A stretch of DNA of 29,166 nt. Origin: a virus. The stretch lies in IMG/VR virus record IMGVR_UViG_3300031608_000027, positions 1 to 29,166 of that record. The stretch is one strand, 5' to 3'. Positions within the stretch are counted from its first letter, which is position 1. Every line of letters starts with the position of its first letter. The translations under genes were made by a program, and so were the position numbers. This document shows positions 5,385 through 12,998 of this stretch, one piece after another. The notes under the pieces were generated by a model, which worked only from the letters and a program-made list of their open reading frames with translations, made no database searches and had not been told where the DNA came from.

Positions 5385-7114
5385 TGCAGATTGTATTCGA
5401 CATAGAAGCTAATGGATTACAACCTACAAAGGTCTGGGTAATTGTAGCTACGGAACTAAGCACCAGTGAGACACACACGTTCTCAGGTGACACGTTACTA
5501 GCCTTCAACGATTACATAGCAGGGCTTGGAGAGTGTGAGATCATAGGCCACAACATAATTGGCTATGACATACCTGTCCTTGAGCAGCTACTAGGTACGG
5601 ACTTTAGCAAGTGTAAGGTCACTGACACATTAGTGATGTCGAGACTAGCTAACCCTTCACGAGAGGGTGGACACTCTCTACGTAACTGGGGTGAGAAGTA
5701 TTTAAACCAACCGAAAGGCGAACACAATGACTGGGATAATTTTTCGCAGGATATGGTGGACTATTGCGAGCAAGACGTTAATGTTAATGTGCTGGTGTAC
5801 AAGAGATTACTTCTTGACCTTGCAGATTTTGGAGCTGAAAGCATTAGCCTTGAACATAGAGTGCAAAGCATTATATCACAGCAGATTAAAACAGGCTGGA
5901 CGTTAGATCAAGAGAAAGCATTTATATTATTAGCGGAATTAAAGGAGAAAAAGTATGACTTGGAAGACAAAGTGCATGAGGTTTTCAAACCGTTACCGAC
6001 ATTTGTCAAAGAAATTACACCCAAGATTAAGAAAGATGGTACGTGTTCGGTTGTTGGGCTTAAATTTCTAGGCGATCATTGGGAGACAGCGGTAGCACCA
6101 TTCAGCCGTATAGACTTTCCAGAGTTTAACCTAGGTTCACGACAGCAGATAGGGAGATACCTACAATACTTTGGCTGGAAGCCACAACAGTTCACTGAGA
6201 CAGGACAGGCCATCGTAGATGAGGCAGTGCTAAGTAAGGTGACAGGTATACCACAAGCGTCATTGATAGGTGAGTACCTAATGATACAGAAGCGTATCGC
6301 ACAGGTACAAAGCTGGCTAGACGCAGTTAAGGACGATGGTAGAGTACACGGGTACGTTAACCCCTGCGGAGCAGTGACGGGCCGCATGACCCATTCTAGT
6401 CCCAACATGGGGCAGGTTCCAGCAGTCTACTCACCCTACGGCAAGCAGTGTCGTGATGTGTGGACAGTACCGGAAGGTTACAAGCTGGTAGGTATGGATG
6501 CAAGCGGGCTTGAGCTACGTATGCTGGCTCATTACATGAATGACGAGGGATACACTAATGAAATACTCAACGGAGATATACACACGGCAAACCAGTTGGC
6601 TGCGGGCCTTGAAACTAGAGATCAAGCAAAGACTTTCATCTACGCTTTTCTTTATGGGGCCGGAGATGCCAAGATTGGGAGCATCGTTGGAGGAAACAAG
6701 CGTGATGGTAAACGACTTAAGGAAAAGTTCCTTGCAAATACGCCTGCTCTTGGAGAGTTACGAACACGAGTTGGAATGGCGGCTACAAGAGGCTATGTTT
6801 ATGGCTTGGATAGGAGAAGGATCACAATACGATCAGAACACGCTGCATTAAATAGCCTATTACAGTCAGCAGGCGCGATAGTAATGAAGAAAGCGTTGTG
6901 TTTGCTTGACGAGTATGCTATACTATGGGGTATAGACTATAACATATTAGGGAACATACACGATGAAATCCAGACAGAGGTCAAGCAAGAGAGAGCAGAG
7001 GTTTTCGGAAGGTTGGCAACAAGCTGTGTTGAAGCTGCCGGACTGTACTACAAACTCAACTGCCCTCTCGCAGGAGATTACAAAGTTGGAAACACATGGG
7101 CAGACACACACTAG
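5384..7114 (+). CDS. polA: DNA polymerase A (T7 gp5-like, family A)
   Basis: A 576-residue polymerase with an N-terminal 3'-5' exonuclease: Asp6/Glu8 (FDIEANG), Asp62 (NIIGYD) and Asp131 (YCEQDV). Polymerase motif A contains Asp372 (GMDASGLE). Motif B has Arg412, Lys416 and Tyr420 (RDQAKTFIY). Motif C is His526-Asp527-Glu528. Tyr420 occupies the position of E. coli Phe762 and T7 Tyr526. It is about 130 residues shorter than T7 gp5. Roughly 55 residues (about 200-255) stand where T7 carries its thioredoxin-binding insert, so thioredoxin use is uncertain. The 3' end overlaps the nuclease gene that follows. Confidence 0.96.
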   Translation: MQIVFDIEANGLQPTKVWVIVATELSTSETHTFSGDTLLAFNDYIAGLGECEIIGHNIIGYDIPVLEQLLGTDFSKCKVTDTLVMSRLANPSREGGHSLRNWGEKYLNQPKGEHNDWDNFSQDMVDYCEQDVNVNVLVYKRLLLDLADFGAESISLEHRVQSIISQQIKTGWTLDQEKAFILLAELKEKKYDLEDKVHEVFKPLPTFVKEITPKIKKDGTCSVVGLKFLGDHWETAVAPFSRIDFPEFNLGSRQQIGRYLQYFGWKPQQFTETGQAIVDEAVLSKVTGIPQASLIGEYLMIQKRIAQVQSWLDAVKDDGRVHGYVNPCGAVTGRMTHSSPNMGQVPAVYSPYGKQCRDVWTVPEGYKLVGMDASGLELRMLAHYMNDEGYTNEILNGDIHTANQLAAGLETRDQAKTFIYAFLYGAGDAKIGSIVGGNKRDGKRLKEKFLANTPALGELRTRVGMAATRGYVYGLDRRRITIRSEHAALNSLLQSAGAIVMKKALCLLDEYAILWGIDYNILGNIHDEIQTEVKQERAEVFGRLATSCVEAAGLYYKLNCPLAGDYKVGNTWADTH

Positions 7115-7631
7115 AGATTGTATTGATTGTGGTACAGGGCTTGTTCTGGGAGAGAACTGGACAGGAGCTAGGGAGAGACAGGGTAAGTATGTTTGCAAAC
7201 CTTGTTGGCATGTGAGAGACTCCCAACGTATGTATGTCAACGGTAAACATATTTCCAAGTCTCACCCACTATACAAAGCAGGAAAGTACAAAGGGTTTGA
7301 GGATGCAGCCTTTAGTTCCTTAGAGAACTACAAAGACAACCCACAGGGTCAGGTGTATATAATCACGAACCCTGCGTGGGAAGGTTGGGTAAAGGTAGGC
7401 ATGGCAGTAGATGCAAACGATAGGGCCGGAGGTTATCAGACAAGCTCACCTTACAGGGACTACGAGCTGGTCTACGTAGTGGACACAGAAGACCGTAGAG
7501 CTACAGAAGCAGAGACCCACGCTAGACTAGGTGAGTTGTTTGAACAGCGTAACGAGTGGTTCAAGTGTGATGTAGAGATGGCTAAACGTATTATAGATGG
7601 TGTAACAGGAGAGTACGATGAAGCGTGTTGA
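7086..7631 (+). CDS. Zinc-finger / GIY-YIG nuclease (T5orf172-like)
   Basis: From a TTG start at 7086, 9 bases after AGGAG (7072-7076), the protein has 181 residues. A zinc finger comes first (Cys12/Cys15 and Cys37/Cys40). It is followed by a GIY-YIG-type nuclease domain: VYI (90-92), VKVG (102-105), candidate catalytic Arg113 in DANDRAGGYQTSSP, Glu143 and NEWF (156-159). This matches the T5orf172/MUG113 branch of GIY-YIG enzymes. The only in-frame ATG upstream (6963) lies deep inside the polymerase gene and has no good ribosome-binding site. The enzyme may cut host or branched DNA; a free-standing homing nuclease is an alternative. Confidence 0.75.
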   Translation: METHGQTHTRDCIDCGTGLVLGENWTGARERQGKYVCKPCWHVRDSQRMYVNGKHISKSHPLYKAGKYKGFEDAAFSSLENYKDNPQGQVYIITNPAWEGWVKVGMAVDANDRAGGYQTSSPYRDYELVYVVDTEDRRATEAETHARLGELFEQRNEWFKCDVEMAKRIIDGVTGEYDEAC

Positions 7632-8496
7632 AGATGTAGTCGAGGACATCTACGCTCTGATGGTCAGTAAGGACGCTGACCCATCTGTTGATGTAGAGGC
7701 AGAGATAGACAGGTTTGGGGAAGGTGTCAAGGCTCTAATGCGTACTGAGTTTGGTCGAAAGAAGCGAGAGGATAACCGCAGGCTACGCCTGTCAAATATT
7801 GGCCGCACCGACAAGTACCTTTGGAATCACTTTAACGGTACAGGTGGCGAAGAGATACAGCCACACACCTACGTCAAGTTTATGTATGGTCACTTGATTG
7901 AGGAGATGTTGATCTTCCTAACACGCATGGCAGGACACACAGTCACGGACGAACAGAAGGTATGTAAGGTTGATGGAATCGTGGGTCATATGGACTGCAA
8001 GATTGACGGTATTGTTACTGATGTCAAGTCAGCAAGCAGCTTTGGGTTCAAGAAGTTTAAGGATGGCACACTGGCCTACGATGACCCCTTTGGTTATATT
8101 GATCAGATCAAAGCCTACGCTTACTCAGAAGGGCAGACAGAGTTTGGATGGCTTGCAATGGACAAGGCCAATGGACACCTGACCTACCTTAAGTATGACT
8201 TGAATGACACAGAAGCACCTGTCTATGAGATGCTTAAGCAACCTATAACAGAGAGAGTAGCCCATGTAAAAAAGCTAGTAGAGCAACCAGAACCAAAGGA
8301 ATGGTGCTATCAACCCGTACCGGACGGCAAGTCAGGAAACTTAAAGCTTGCTATTGGTTGCTCGTACTGTCAATTCAAAGACCATTGCTACCCAGATTTA
8401 AGGGTGTTCAGCTACTCATACGGGCCAAAGTATCTCGTCAACGTAGTAAGCGAGCCAAGAGTAAGAGAGGTAATGCCAGATGAAGCAGGCTTTTAG
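7618..8496 (+). CDS. PD-(D/E)XK exonuclease, Cas4/RecB-like, with CX2CX5C
   Basis: A 292-residue nuclease in the place of the T7 gp6 exonuclease. Candidate active-site elements are His92 (GHLIEE), Asp126 or Asp130, the DVK triad Asp135-Val-Lys137, and Gln163 with a following Tyr (QIKAYAY), as in RecB-family nucleases. The C-terminus has CX2CX5C (Cys248, Cys251, Cys257), the spacing used by AddB/Cas4-type Fe-S nucleases. The fourth ligand expected at the N-terminus is absent; Cys230 could replace it. It probably degrades host DNA and processes phage DNA ends or primers. GGAGAG precedes the ATG, which overlaps the previous gene. Confidence 0.8.
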   Translation: MKRVEDVVEDIYALMVSKDADPSVDVEAEIDRFGEGVKALMRTEFGRKKREDNRRLRLSNIGRTDKYLWNHFNGTGGEEIQPHTYVKFMYGHLIEEMLIFLTRMAGHTVTDEQKVCKVDGIVGHMDCKIDGIVTDVKSASSFGFKKFKDGTLAYDDPFGYIDQIKAYAYSEGQTEFGWLAMDKANGHLTYLKYDLNDTEAPVYEMLKQPITERVAHVKKLVEQPEPKEWCYQPVPDGKSGNLKLAIGCSYCQFKDHCYPDLRVFSYSYGPKYLVNVVSEPRVREVMPDEAGF

Positions 8497-8851
8497 ATCA
8501 GGACTAGAGAAGGACTTAGCGGCAAAGCTGGACGGACAGTATGAGTTTGAGCCTTACGGTCTGCCCTACACAACACACAGGAAGTACCTACCGGACTTTG
8601 TACACAAGGCTAAGGCAGTACTGATAGAGTGCAAAGGTTTCTTCAGGGTAGGTGACACACAGAAGTACACGGCTATCAGAGACTCTATGCCAGAGTGGGA
8701 GTTAATCTTTGTGTTGTCAAACCCCAGCAAGAAGGTACGTAAGGGTGGTAAGATTACGATGGGTGAGTGGTGTGAGAAGGAAGGCTTTAAGCATTACACA
8801 ATCGACACAGCTAAGGAGCTGACCAAGTACATCAAGGGGAAGAACGTATGA
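8480..8851 (+). CDS. Endonuclease I / Holliday-junction resolvase (T7 gp3-like)
   Basis: A 123-residue homologue of T7 endonuclease I. It opens with RSGLEKDLAAKL, has PDF around residue 39, then an ECKG block, and near the end MGEWCEKEGF, all in the order found in T7 gp3. The four catalytic residues are present: Glu10, Asp39, Glu50 and Lys52. The enzyme cuts four-way junctions and branched DNA, freeing the DNA for packaging. It overlaps the exonuclease by 17 bases and the next gene by the ATGA quartet. Confidence 0.92.
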   Translation: MKQAFRSGLEKDLAAKLDGQYEFEPYGLPYTTHRKYLPDFVHKAKAVLIECKGFFRVGDTQKYTAIRDSMPEWELIFVLSNPSKKVRKGGKITMGEWCEKEGFKHYTIDTAKELTKYIKGKNV

Positions 8852-9018
8852 AAGCGTTGACTCTTGAAGAACTTAAAGAAAAGATGTTACTGTTCCTTGA
8901 TGAAGATTTGATATGTGAACTGCTGGAGATTTCAACCACTGACCTGATAGAAGCTTTTGAAGGTAGAATAATTAGAAACTTTGATAGAATTGCAGAGGAT
9001 TTTGAAGATGAGTATTAA
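8848..9018 (+). CDS. 56-residue acidic helical protein
   Basis: Begins MKALTLEELKEKM at the ATG overlapping the previous stop (ATGA). It is strongly acidic and helical, with a leucine-rich N-terminal half and an acidic end (DRIAEDFEDEY). A helix-turn-helix-like pattern (LLEISTTDLIEAF) is visible but not conclusive. I recall small proteins of this kind between nuclease and RNR genes in marine podoviruses; that is memory, not a search. Function unknown. Confidence 0.65.
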   Translation: MKALTLEELKEKMLLFLDEDLICELLEISTTDLIEAFEGRIIRNFDRIAEDFEDEY

Positions 9019-9325
9019 TGACGCAACAAGATTTGAATGGGACAGAGCAACCAACAAGACAGGACTAGAGCCTTGGGCTACAATGGCTGAGGAAGAACAA
9101 GAAGACATGGTAGGTGCGCCCAAGCATTACAACTCAGGCAACATAGAGTGTATTGATGCAATAGAGGAGTCCATGTCCAGTCACGCATTCAAAGGCTACC
9201 TCAAGGGCAATTGCATGAAGTACCTGTGGCGCTATGACTACAAGGGCAAGCAGGTGGAGGACTTACAGAAAGCAGGTTGGTACTTACGTAGATTAACAGA
9301 TATGGTAACAGAGGAGAACACATAA
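9008..9325 (+). CDS. DUF3310-family protein
   Basis: The 105-residue product starts at ATG 9008, 9 bases after AGAGG. An upstream in-frame start at 8981 lies inside the previous gene. It carries the family signature PKHY (38-41), then IECIDAIE, FKGYLKGNCMKYLWRYDYKG and a C-terminal DLQKAGWYL helix. DUF3310 proteins are common beside nucleotide-metabolism genes in phages; their biochemical role is not established. The position immediately before RNR suggests a link with dNTP supply. Confidence 0.85.
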   Translation: MSINDATRFEWDRATNKTGLEPWATMAEEEQEDMVGAPKHYNSGNIECIDAIEESMSSHAFKGYLKGNCMKYLWRYDYKGKQVEDLQKAGWYLRRLTDMVTEENT

Positions 9326-11205
9326 TGGATCAGTACCAACAGTTTATACACAAGAGCAGATACGCACGATGGATACCAGAGGCAGGCAGACGTGAGACAT
9401 GGGAGGAAACAGTACAACGATACGTAAACTTCTGGACGGAACGTGGACAGATAGATGACAAGGTAGCTAGTAAACTGTACAAGGCTATACATAACCTAGA
9501 CGTTATGCCATCCATGCGCTGCATGATGACAGCAGGAGTAGCATTAGACAAGGACAACGTAGCAGGCTTCAACTGTAGCTACCTAGCCATTGACTCACCG
9601 CGCAGCTTTGACGAGCTGATGTATGTCCTGATGTGTGGTACAGGTGTAGGCTTCAGTGTTGAACGTAACTTCATCACCAAGCTACCTGTCATTGCAGAGA
9701 CATTCCACAAGACTGACAGCACCATTGTCGTGTCGGACAGTAAGATAGGGTGGGCCTCTGCATTCCGTGAGCTTATCGCTATGCTCTACGCAGGTAAGAT
9801 ACCTAACTGGGACATGAGCAAGGTACGTCTGTCCGGTGAGAGACTTAAGACCTTCGGTGGTAGAGCCAGTGGCCCTGAGCCTTTGATTGATCTGTTCAAC
9901 TTCTGTGTTGAGAAGTTCAGCAAGGCAGCAGGACGCAAGCTGACCAGCATTGAGTGTCACGATGTTGTGTGTAAGATTGCTGACATTGTAGTTGTAGGTG
10001 GTGTTAGACGTTCAGCATTGATCAGCCTGTCTAATCTATCTGACCCACGTATGGCTAAGGCCAAGTCAGGTAACTGGTGGGAGCTGGAAGGACAGCGTAG
10101 ACTAGCCAACAACAGCGTAGCGTACACAGAGAAGCCAGACTTTGAGTCATTCCTGTCAGAGATGCAGACAATGTACGAGAGTAAGGCAGGTGAGCGTGGT
10201 ATCTTTAGTCGTGTAGCAGCACAGAAGATAGCAGCACGTAACGGACGTAGAGATGCAGAGCAGGACTTTGGTACTAACCCATGCTCAGAGATCATCCTAC
10301 GCAGTAATCAGTTCTGTAACCTGTCAGAGATTGTTGTCCGTGAAGATGACACACTCAAGACACTGAAGGCTAAGGCAGAGATTGCGTCCATCATAGGTAC
10401 GCTACAGGCTACGCTAACAGACTTTAGATACCTGCGTAACATATGGAAAAGAAACACTGAGGAAGAGGCATTGCTGGGCGTTAGCATGACAGGTATAATG
10501 GATCACTACCTGCTGAGTAAGGGAGAGTCAAAGGACTTGTCGAAGTGGCTAGAGGAGATAAGAGATGTTTGTGTGGAGACTAATAGAACATGGGCTGCAA
10601 CACTTGGGATTGCTCAATCTGCGGCTATTACATGCGTTAAGCCAAGTGGTACTGTTTCTCAGCTTGTCGATTCTGCTTCTGGCATCCATCCTCGCTTCTC
10701 TGAGTATTACATTCGCAGAGTACGTAGTGACAACAAAGACCCGCTTGCAGTCTTCATGTCCAACATGGGCTTCCCTGTGGAACAAGACCTGATGAGTCCA
10801 TCGTCATCTGTGTTTAGCTTCCCTGTGAAAGCACCAAGCACTAGTGTGACGGTCAAACAAGTAGGAGCAATGCAGCAGCTAGAACTTTGGAAAGCATATC
10901 AGAACCACTGGTGCGAACACAAACCAAGCATCACTGTTTATTACACTGATAACGAGTTCCTCCAAGTAGCTCAATGGATATGGGATAACTTCGACTTGTG
11001 TAGTGGTATTAGTTTGTTGCCATTTAGTGATCATGTATATCAACAAGCTCCGTATGAGGACATCACTGCTGAGAAGTACAAAGAGTTAGTAGCAGCAATG
11101 CCAGTGGATGTTAAGTGGACTGACCTAGAACAGTATGAGAAGGAAGACAACACGACAGGTAGTCAAGAGTTAGCATGTGTAGGGGGTGCATGTGAAATAG
11201 TATAG
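9325..11205 (+). CDS. Class II (adenosylcobalamin-dependent) ribonucleotide reductase
   Basis: A 626-residue monomeric reductase that makes deoxyribonucleotides, using vitamin B12 coenzyme rather than oxygen or a second subunit. The active site is visible: Cys84 (FNCSY), Asn318/Cys320/Glu322 (NPCSE) and Cys331 (FCNLSE). The C-terminal redox pair is Cys618/Cys623 (CVGGAC). The CVKPSGTVSQL phosphate-binding segment is intact. There is no beta-subunit gene nearby, as expected for class II. It resembles the monomeric RTPR type. It is the last gene of the replication operon and ends just before the central terminator. Confidence 0.93.
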   Translation: MDQYQQFIHKSRYARWIPEAGRRETWEETVQRYVNFWTERGQIDDKVASKLYKAIHNLDVMPSMRCMMTAGVALDKDNVAGFNCSYLAIDSPRSFDELMYVLMCGTGVGFSVERNFITKLPVIAETFHKTDSTIVVSDSKIGWASAFRELIAMLYAGKIPNWDMSKVRLSGERLKTFGGRASGPEPLIDLFNFCVEKFSKAAGRKLTSIECHDVVCKIADIVVVGGVRRSALISLSNLSDPRMAKAKSGNWWELEGQRRLANNSVAYTEKPDFESFLSEMQTMYESKAGERGIFSRVAAQKIAARNGRRDAEQDFGTNPCSEIILRSNQFCNLSEIVVREDDTLKTLKAKAEIASIIGTLQATLTDFRYLRNIWKRNTEEEALLGVSMTGIMDHYLLSKGESKDLSKWLEEIRDVCVETNRTWAATLGIAQSAAITCVKPSGTVSQLVDSASGIHPRFSEYYIRRVRSDNKDPLAVFMSNMGFPVEQDLMSPSSSVFSFPVKAPSTSVTVKQVGAMQQLELWKAYQNHWCEHKPSITVYYTDNEFLQVAQWIWDNFDLCSGISLLPFSDHVYQQAPYEDITAEKYKELVAAMPVDVKWTDLEQYEKEDNTTGSQELACVGGACEIV

Positions 11206-11215
11206 ATAAAACTAA

Positions 11216-11239
11216 GGGGCCTTAAGTGGCCCCTTTTTT
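11216..11239 (+). terminator. Strong terminator between converging arms
   Basis: GGGGCC (11216-11221), a six-base loop TTAAGT and GGCCCC (11228-11233) are followed by six T (11234-11239). It closes the rightward replication operon. The stem also ends the leftward arm: that arm's last stop codon lies in the T-run (11240-11238), although the U-tract on the minus side is weaker. Confidence 0.9.
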
Positions 11240-12995
11240 ATTCCTTATTGCCTGTAGTTGCTGCCATTAGTCCAGTCCCTGTTAGAGGGTCAAAACCACG
11301 AGCTACTCCGTAAGCTGTCGGTCTGGCAGATACATAGTCTTCAAGTGTTTTATTTATGTCAGGTCTGTCATCTCTTTTGTTGGGACTAGACTTTTCTCTC
11401 TTGACTATTTTTTTACCTGCTTTTTCTAAAGCTTGTTCTGCCCAACGAGTACCCATTATATCCATATGCATAGGGCCAGATACCGCCATTAGTTCTCTAG
11501 GCAGGGCCTTCTCAAGAAACTTGCCAACAACGGGTAACTTCTCCAAGAAGTCATGTTTGTCTGACATGAAACCAATGGCTCTTCCATTGGGTAGAATCTT
11601 CATTAAACCGTTAACTCCTCCTTCAACAACAGCAGTTCCTTTCATACCTGACTGAACCCATAGACCCTCTTTTTTTACTTGGTCTAATGTTTGTGTAATT
11701 TGGAATGTCTTTTCTTTATCTGCAATAACTTTAAGCTTTTTCCATAACTCCTCAACACTAAGTGTTCCTTTGTGTTCTGAAATAACTTTTCTGATGTGTT
11801 TGTTTGCTGGATGTTTAAACGCTAAATCTTTAAGATGATCCCCAGACCTCCCACCGCTAGGTTCTTTGAATACAATTTTTCTTTTAGAATCTGTTTTATT
11901 CCCCCAAGCCTTGTTTATTTTAGCATAGGCTGTATCAATAACAGTACTCGCAGTTCTACGTTGTTTCCCGTCAGGTGTGGTAAATTTAGTAGCCGCTGCA
12001 CCCTTACGGAAGTTTTCAAGAGTGTCTGGTTTATAGCCTTGTAGATTAGAAAAATCTTCAATCTCAAGAAGAGGGCTACCTATTTCACCTTGACGATCTG
12101 ATTGTTCTATAAGGTGTCTGTTAAAGATTACTTGAGCTACTGCCTTGTCTAAATCTCTATCAGTAGGCTTGCCGTTATTTTTAAGAAGTAAATCATTAAC
12201 AGCCTTTTGTCCTTTCCTGCTTATTCCAGTTTCTTTGTATAAACCACGAGAAACGGGGTTAAAAAGACTATCAATAGCAGATGCAGCACCACCAGCTCCC
12301 CACTTCATAAGACCAGTAATCTTTTTACCGGCCATTGCTACGTTTGTGTCCGTAGTGCTTGCGCCTTTAAATTTTAAAGCTATTCTTCCTAAAGTTTTTT
12401 CTAGTTTTGAGGGGTCAACATCTGGCTTGTCATTACCATAAAAATTATCAATGTAGTTTTTAACACCAGCAGCCCAAGCACCCTTGTTAGCAGTTGCTCC
12501 TGATTTGACTAGCCCACCACCAACTACTAGCGAACCTGCGTTAAACACATTCCCTAAGTTCTCCGAAGCTCGTGGGTTTTCCTTAGAAAAATCTAATATA
12601 AGCTCTCCTGCTTTCTGACCCACGTCAGTGGACATGACAAGCTCCCCTGCTTTCCCTAACGTGTCCTCTACCCACTGAGGAACAAACGCCCCTACAGAGT
12701 CACCCAGTAAGCCTGCGGTCTGTCCAGCGCCTGACAACGCTGTCTCCGCTAGATTAGCATACTGTGGTAACTGTTCGGTAGGTGGCAAGGCAGCATTAGC
12801 ACGAGCAATAGCTTCAGGGTTACGGAACCTCTCAGGAATCCTCTCGTCAGCATAAAGAGCCTGACGGTTTGCATTGTCTTCAAAGTTTGCTTTTCTTTCG
12901 TCATACAAGCCCCCCAGTTCGTCAGCTTTCTGAGAACCAGTTAAACCAAGAGATCGTAAAAACTCCGCTGCGTTTAATGCTTGATTAATAGCCAT
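11238..12995 (-). CDS. Large virion protein, probable ejection/internal protein
   Basis: A 585-residue protein at the end of the minus arm. The N-terminal third is Ala/Gly-rich and helical, with a short hydrophobic stretch (GSLVVGGGLVKSGA). The rest is Lys-rich and mixed helical, ending TGTGLMAATTGNKE. No enzyme motif was found. Its position after the tail-nozzle gene, its size and its composition match internal core or ejection proteins (T7 gp14-16 analogues), which leave the head with the DNA. That role is inferred from position. Separated by 3 bases from the gene upstream of it. Confidence 0.55.
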   Translation of the reverse strand: MAINQALNAAEFLRSLGLTGSQKADELGGLYDERKANFEDNANRQALYADERIPERFRNPEAIARANAALPPTEQLPQYANLAETALSGAGQTAGLLGDSVGAFVPQWVEDTLGKAGELVMSTDVGQKAGELILDFSKENPRASENLGNVFNAGSLVVGGGLVKSGATANKGAWAAGVKNYIDNFYGNDKPDVDPSKLEKTLGRIALKFKGASTTDTNVAMAGKKITGLMKWGAGGAASAIDSLFNPVSRGLYKETGISRKGQKAVNDLLLKNNGKPTDRDLDKAVAQVIFNRHLIEQSDRQGEIGSPLLEIEDFSNLQGYKPDTLENFRKGAAATKFTTPDGKQRRTASTVIDTAYAKINKAWGNKTDSKRKIVFKEPSGGRSGDHLKDLAFKHPANKHIRKVISEHKGTLSVEELWKKLKVIADKEKTFQITQTLDQVKKEGLWVQSGMKGTAVVEGGVNGLMKILPNGRAIGFMSDKHDFLEKLPVVGKFLEKALPRELMAVSGPMHMDIMGTRWAEQALEKAGKKIVKREKSSPNKRDDRPDINKTLEDYVSARPTAYGVARGFDPLTGTGLMAATTGNKE

Positions 12996-12998
12996 ACT

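Noticed and set aside
6963-7085. Longer N-terminus for the GIY-YIG nuclease from ATG 6963
   Set aside because: This stretch lies in the conserved polymerase motif C region, has no good ribosome-binding site and looks like a frame-shifted shadow of polA.
10495-10500. TATAAT inside the RNR gene as a promoter
   Set aside because: The matching -35 (TTGCTG) is poor and lies in coding sequence; likely chance.
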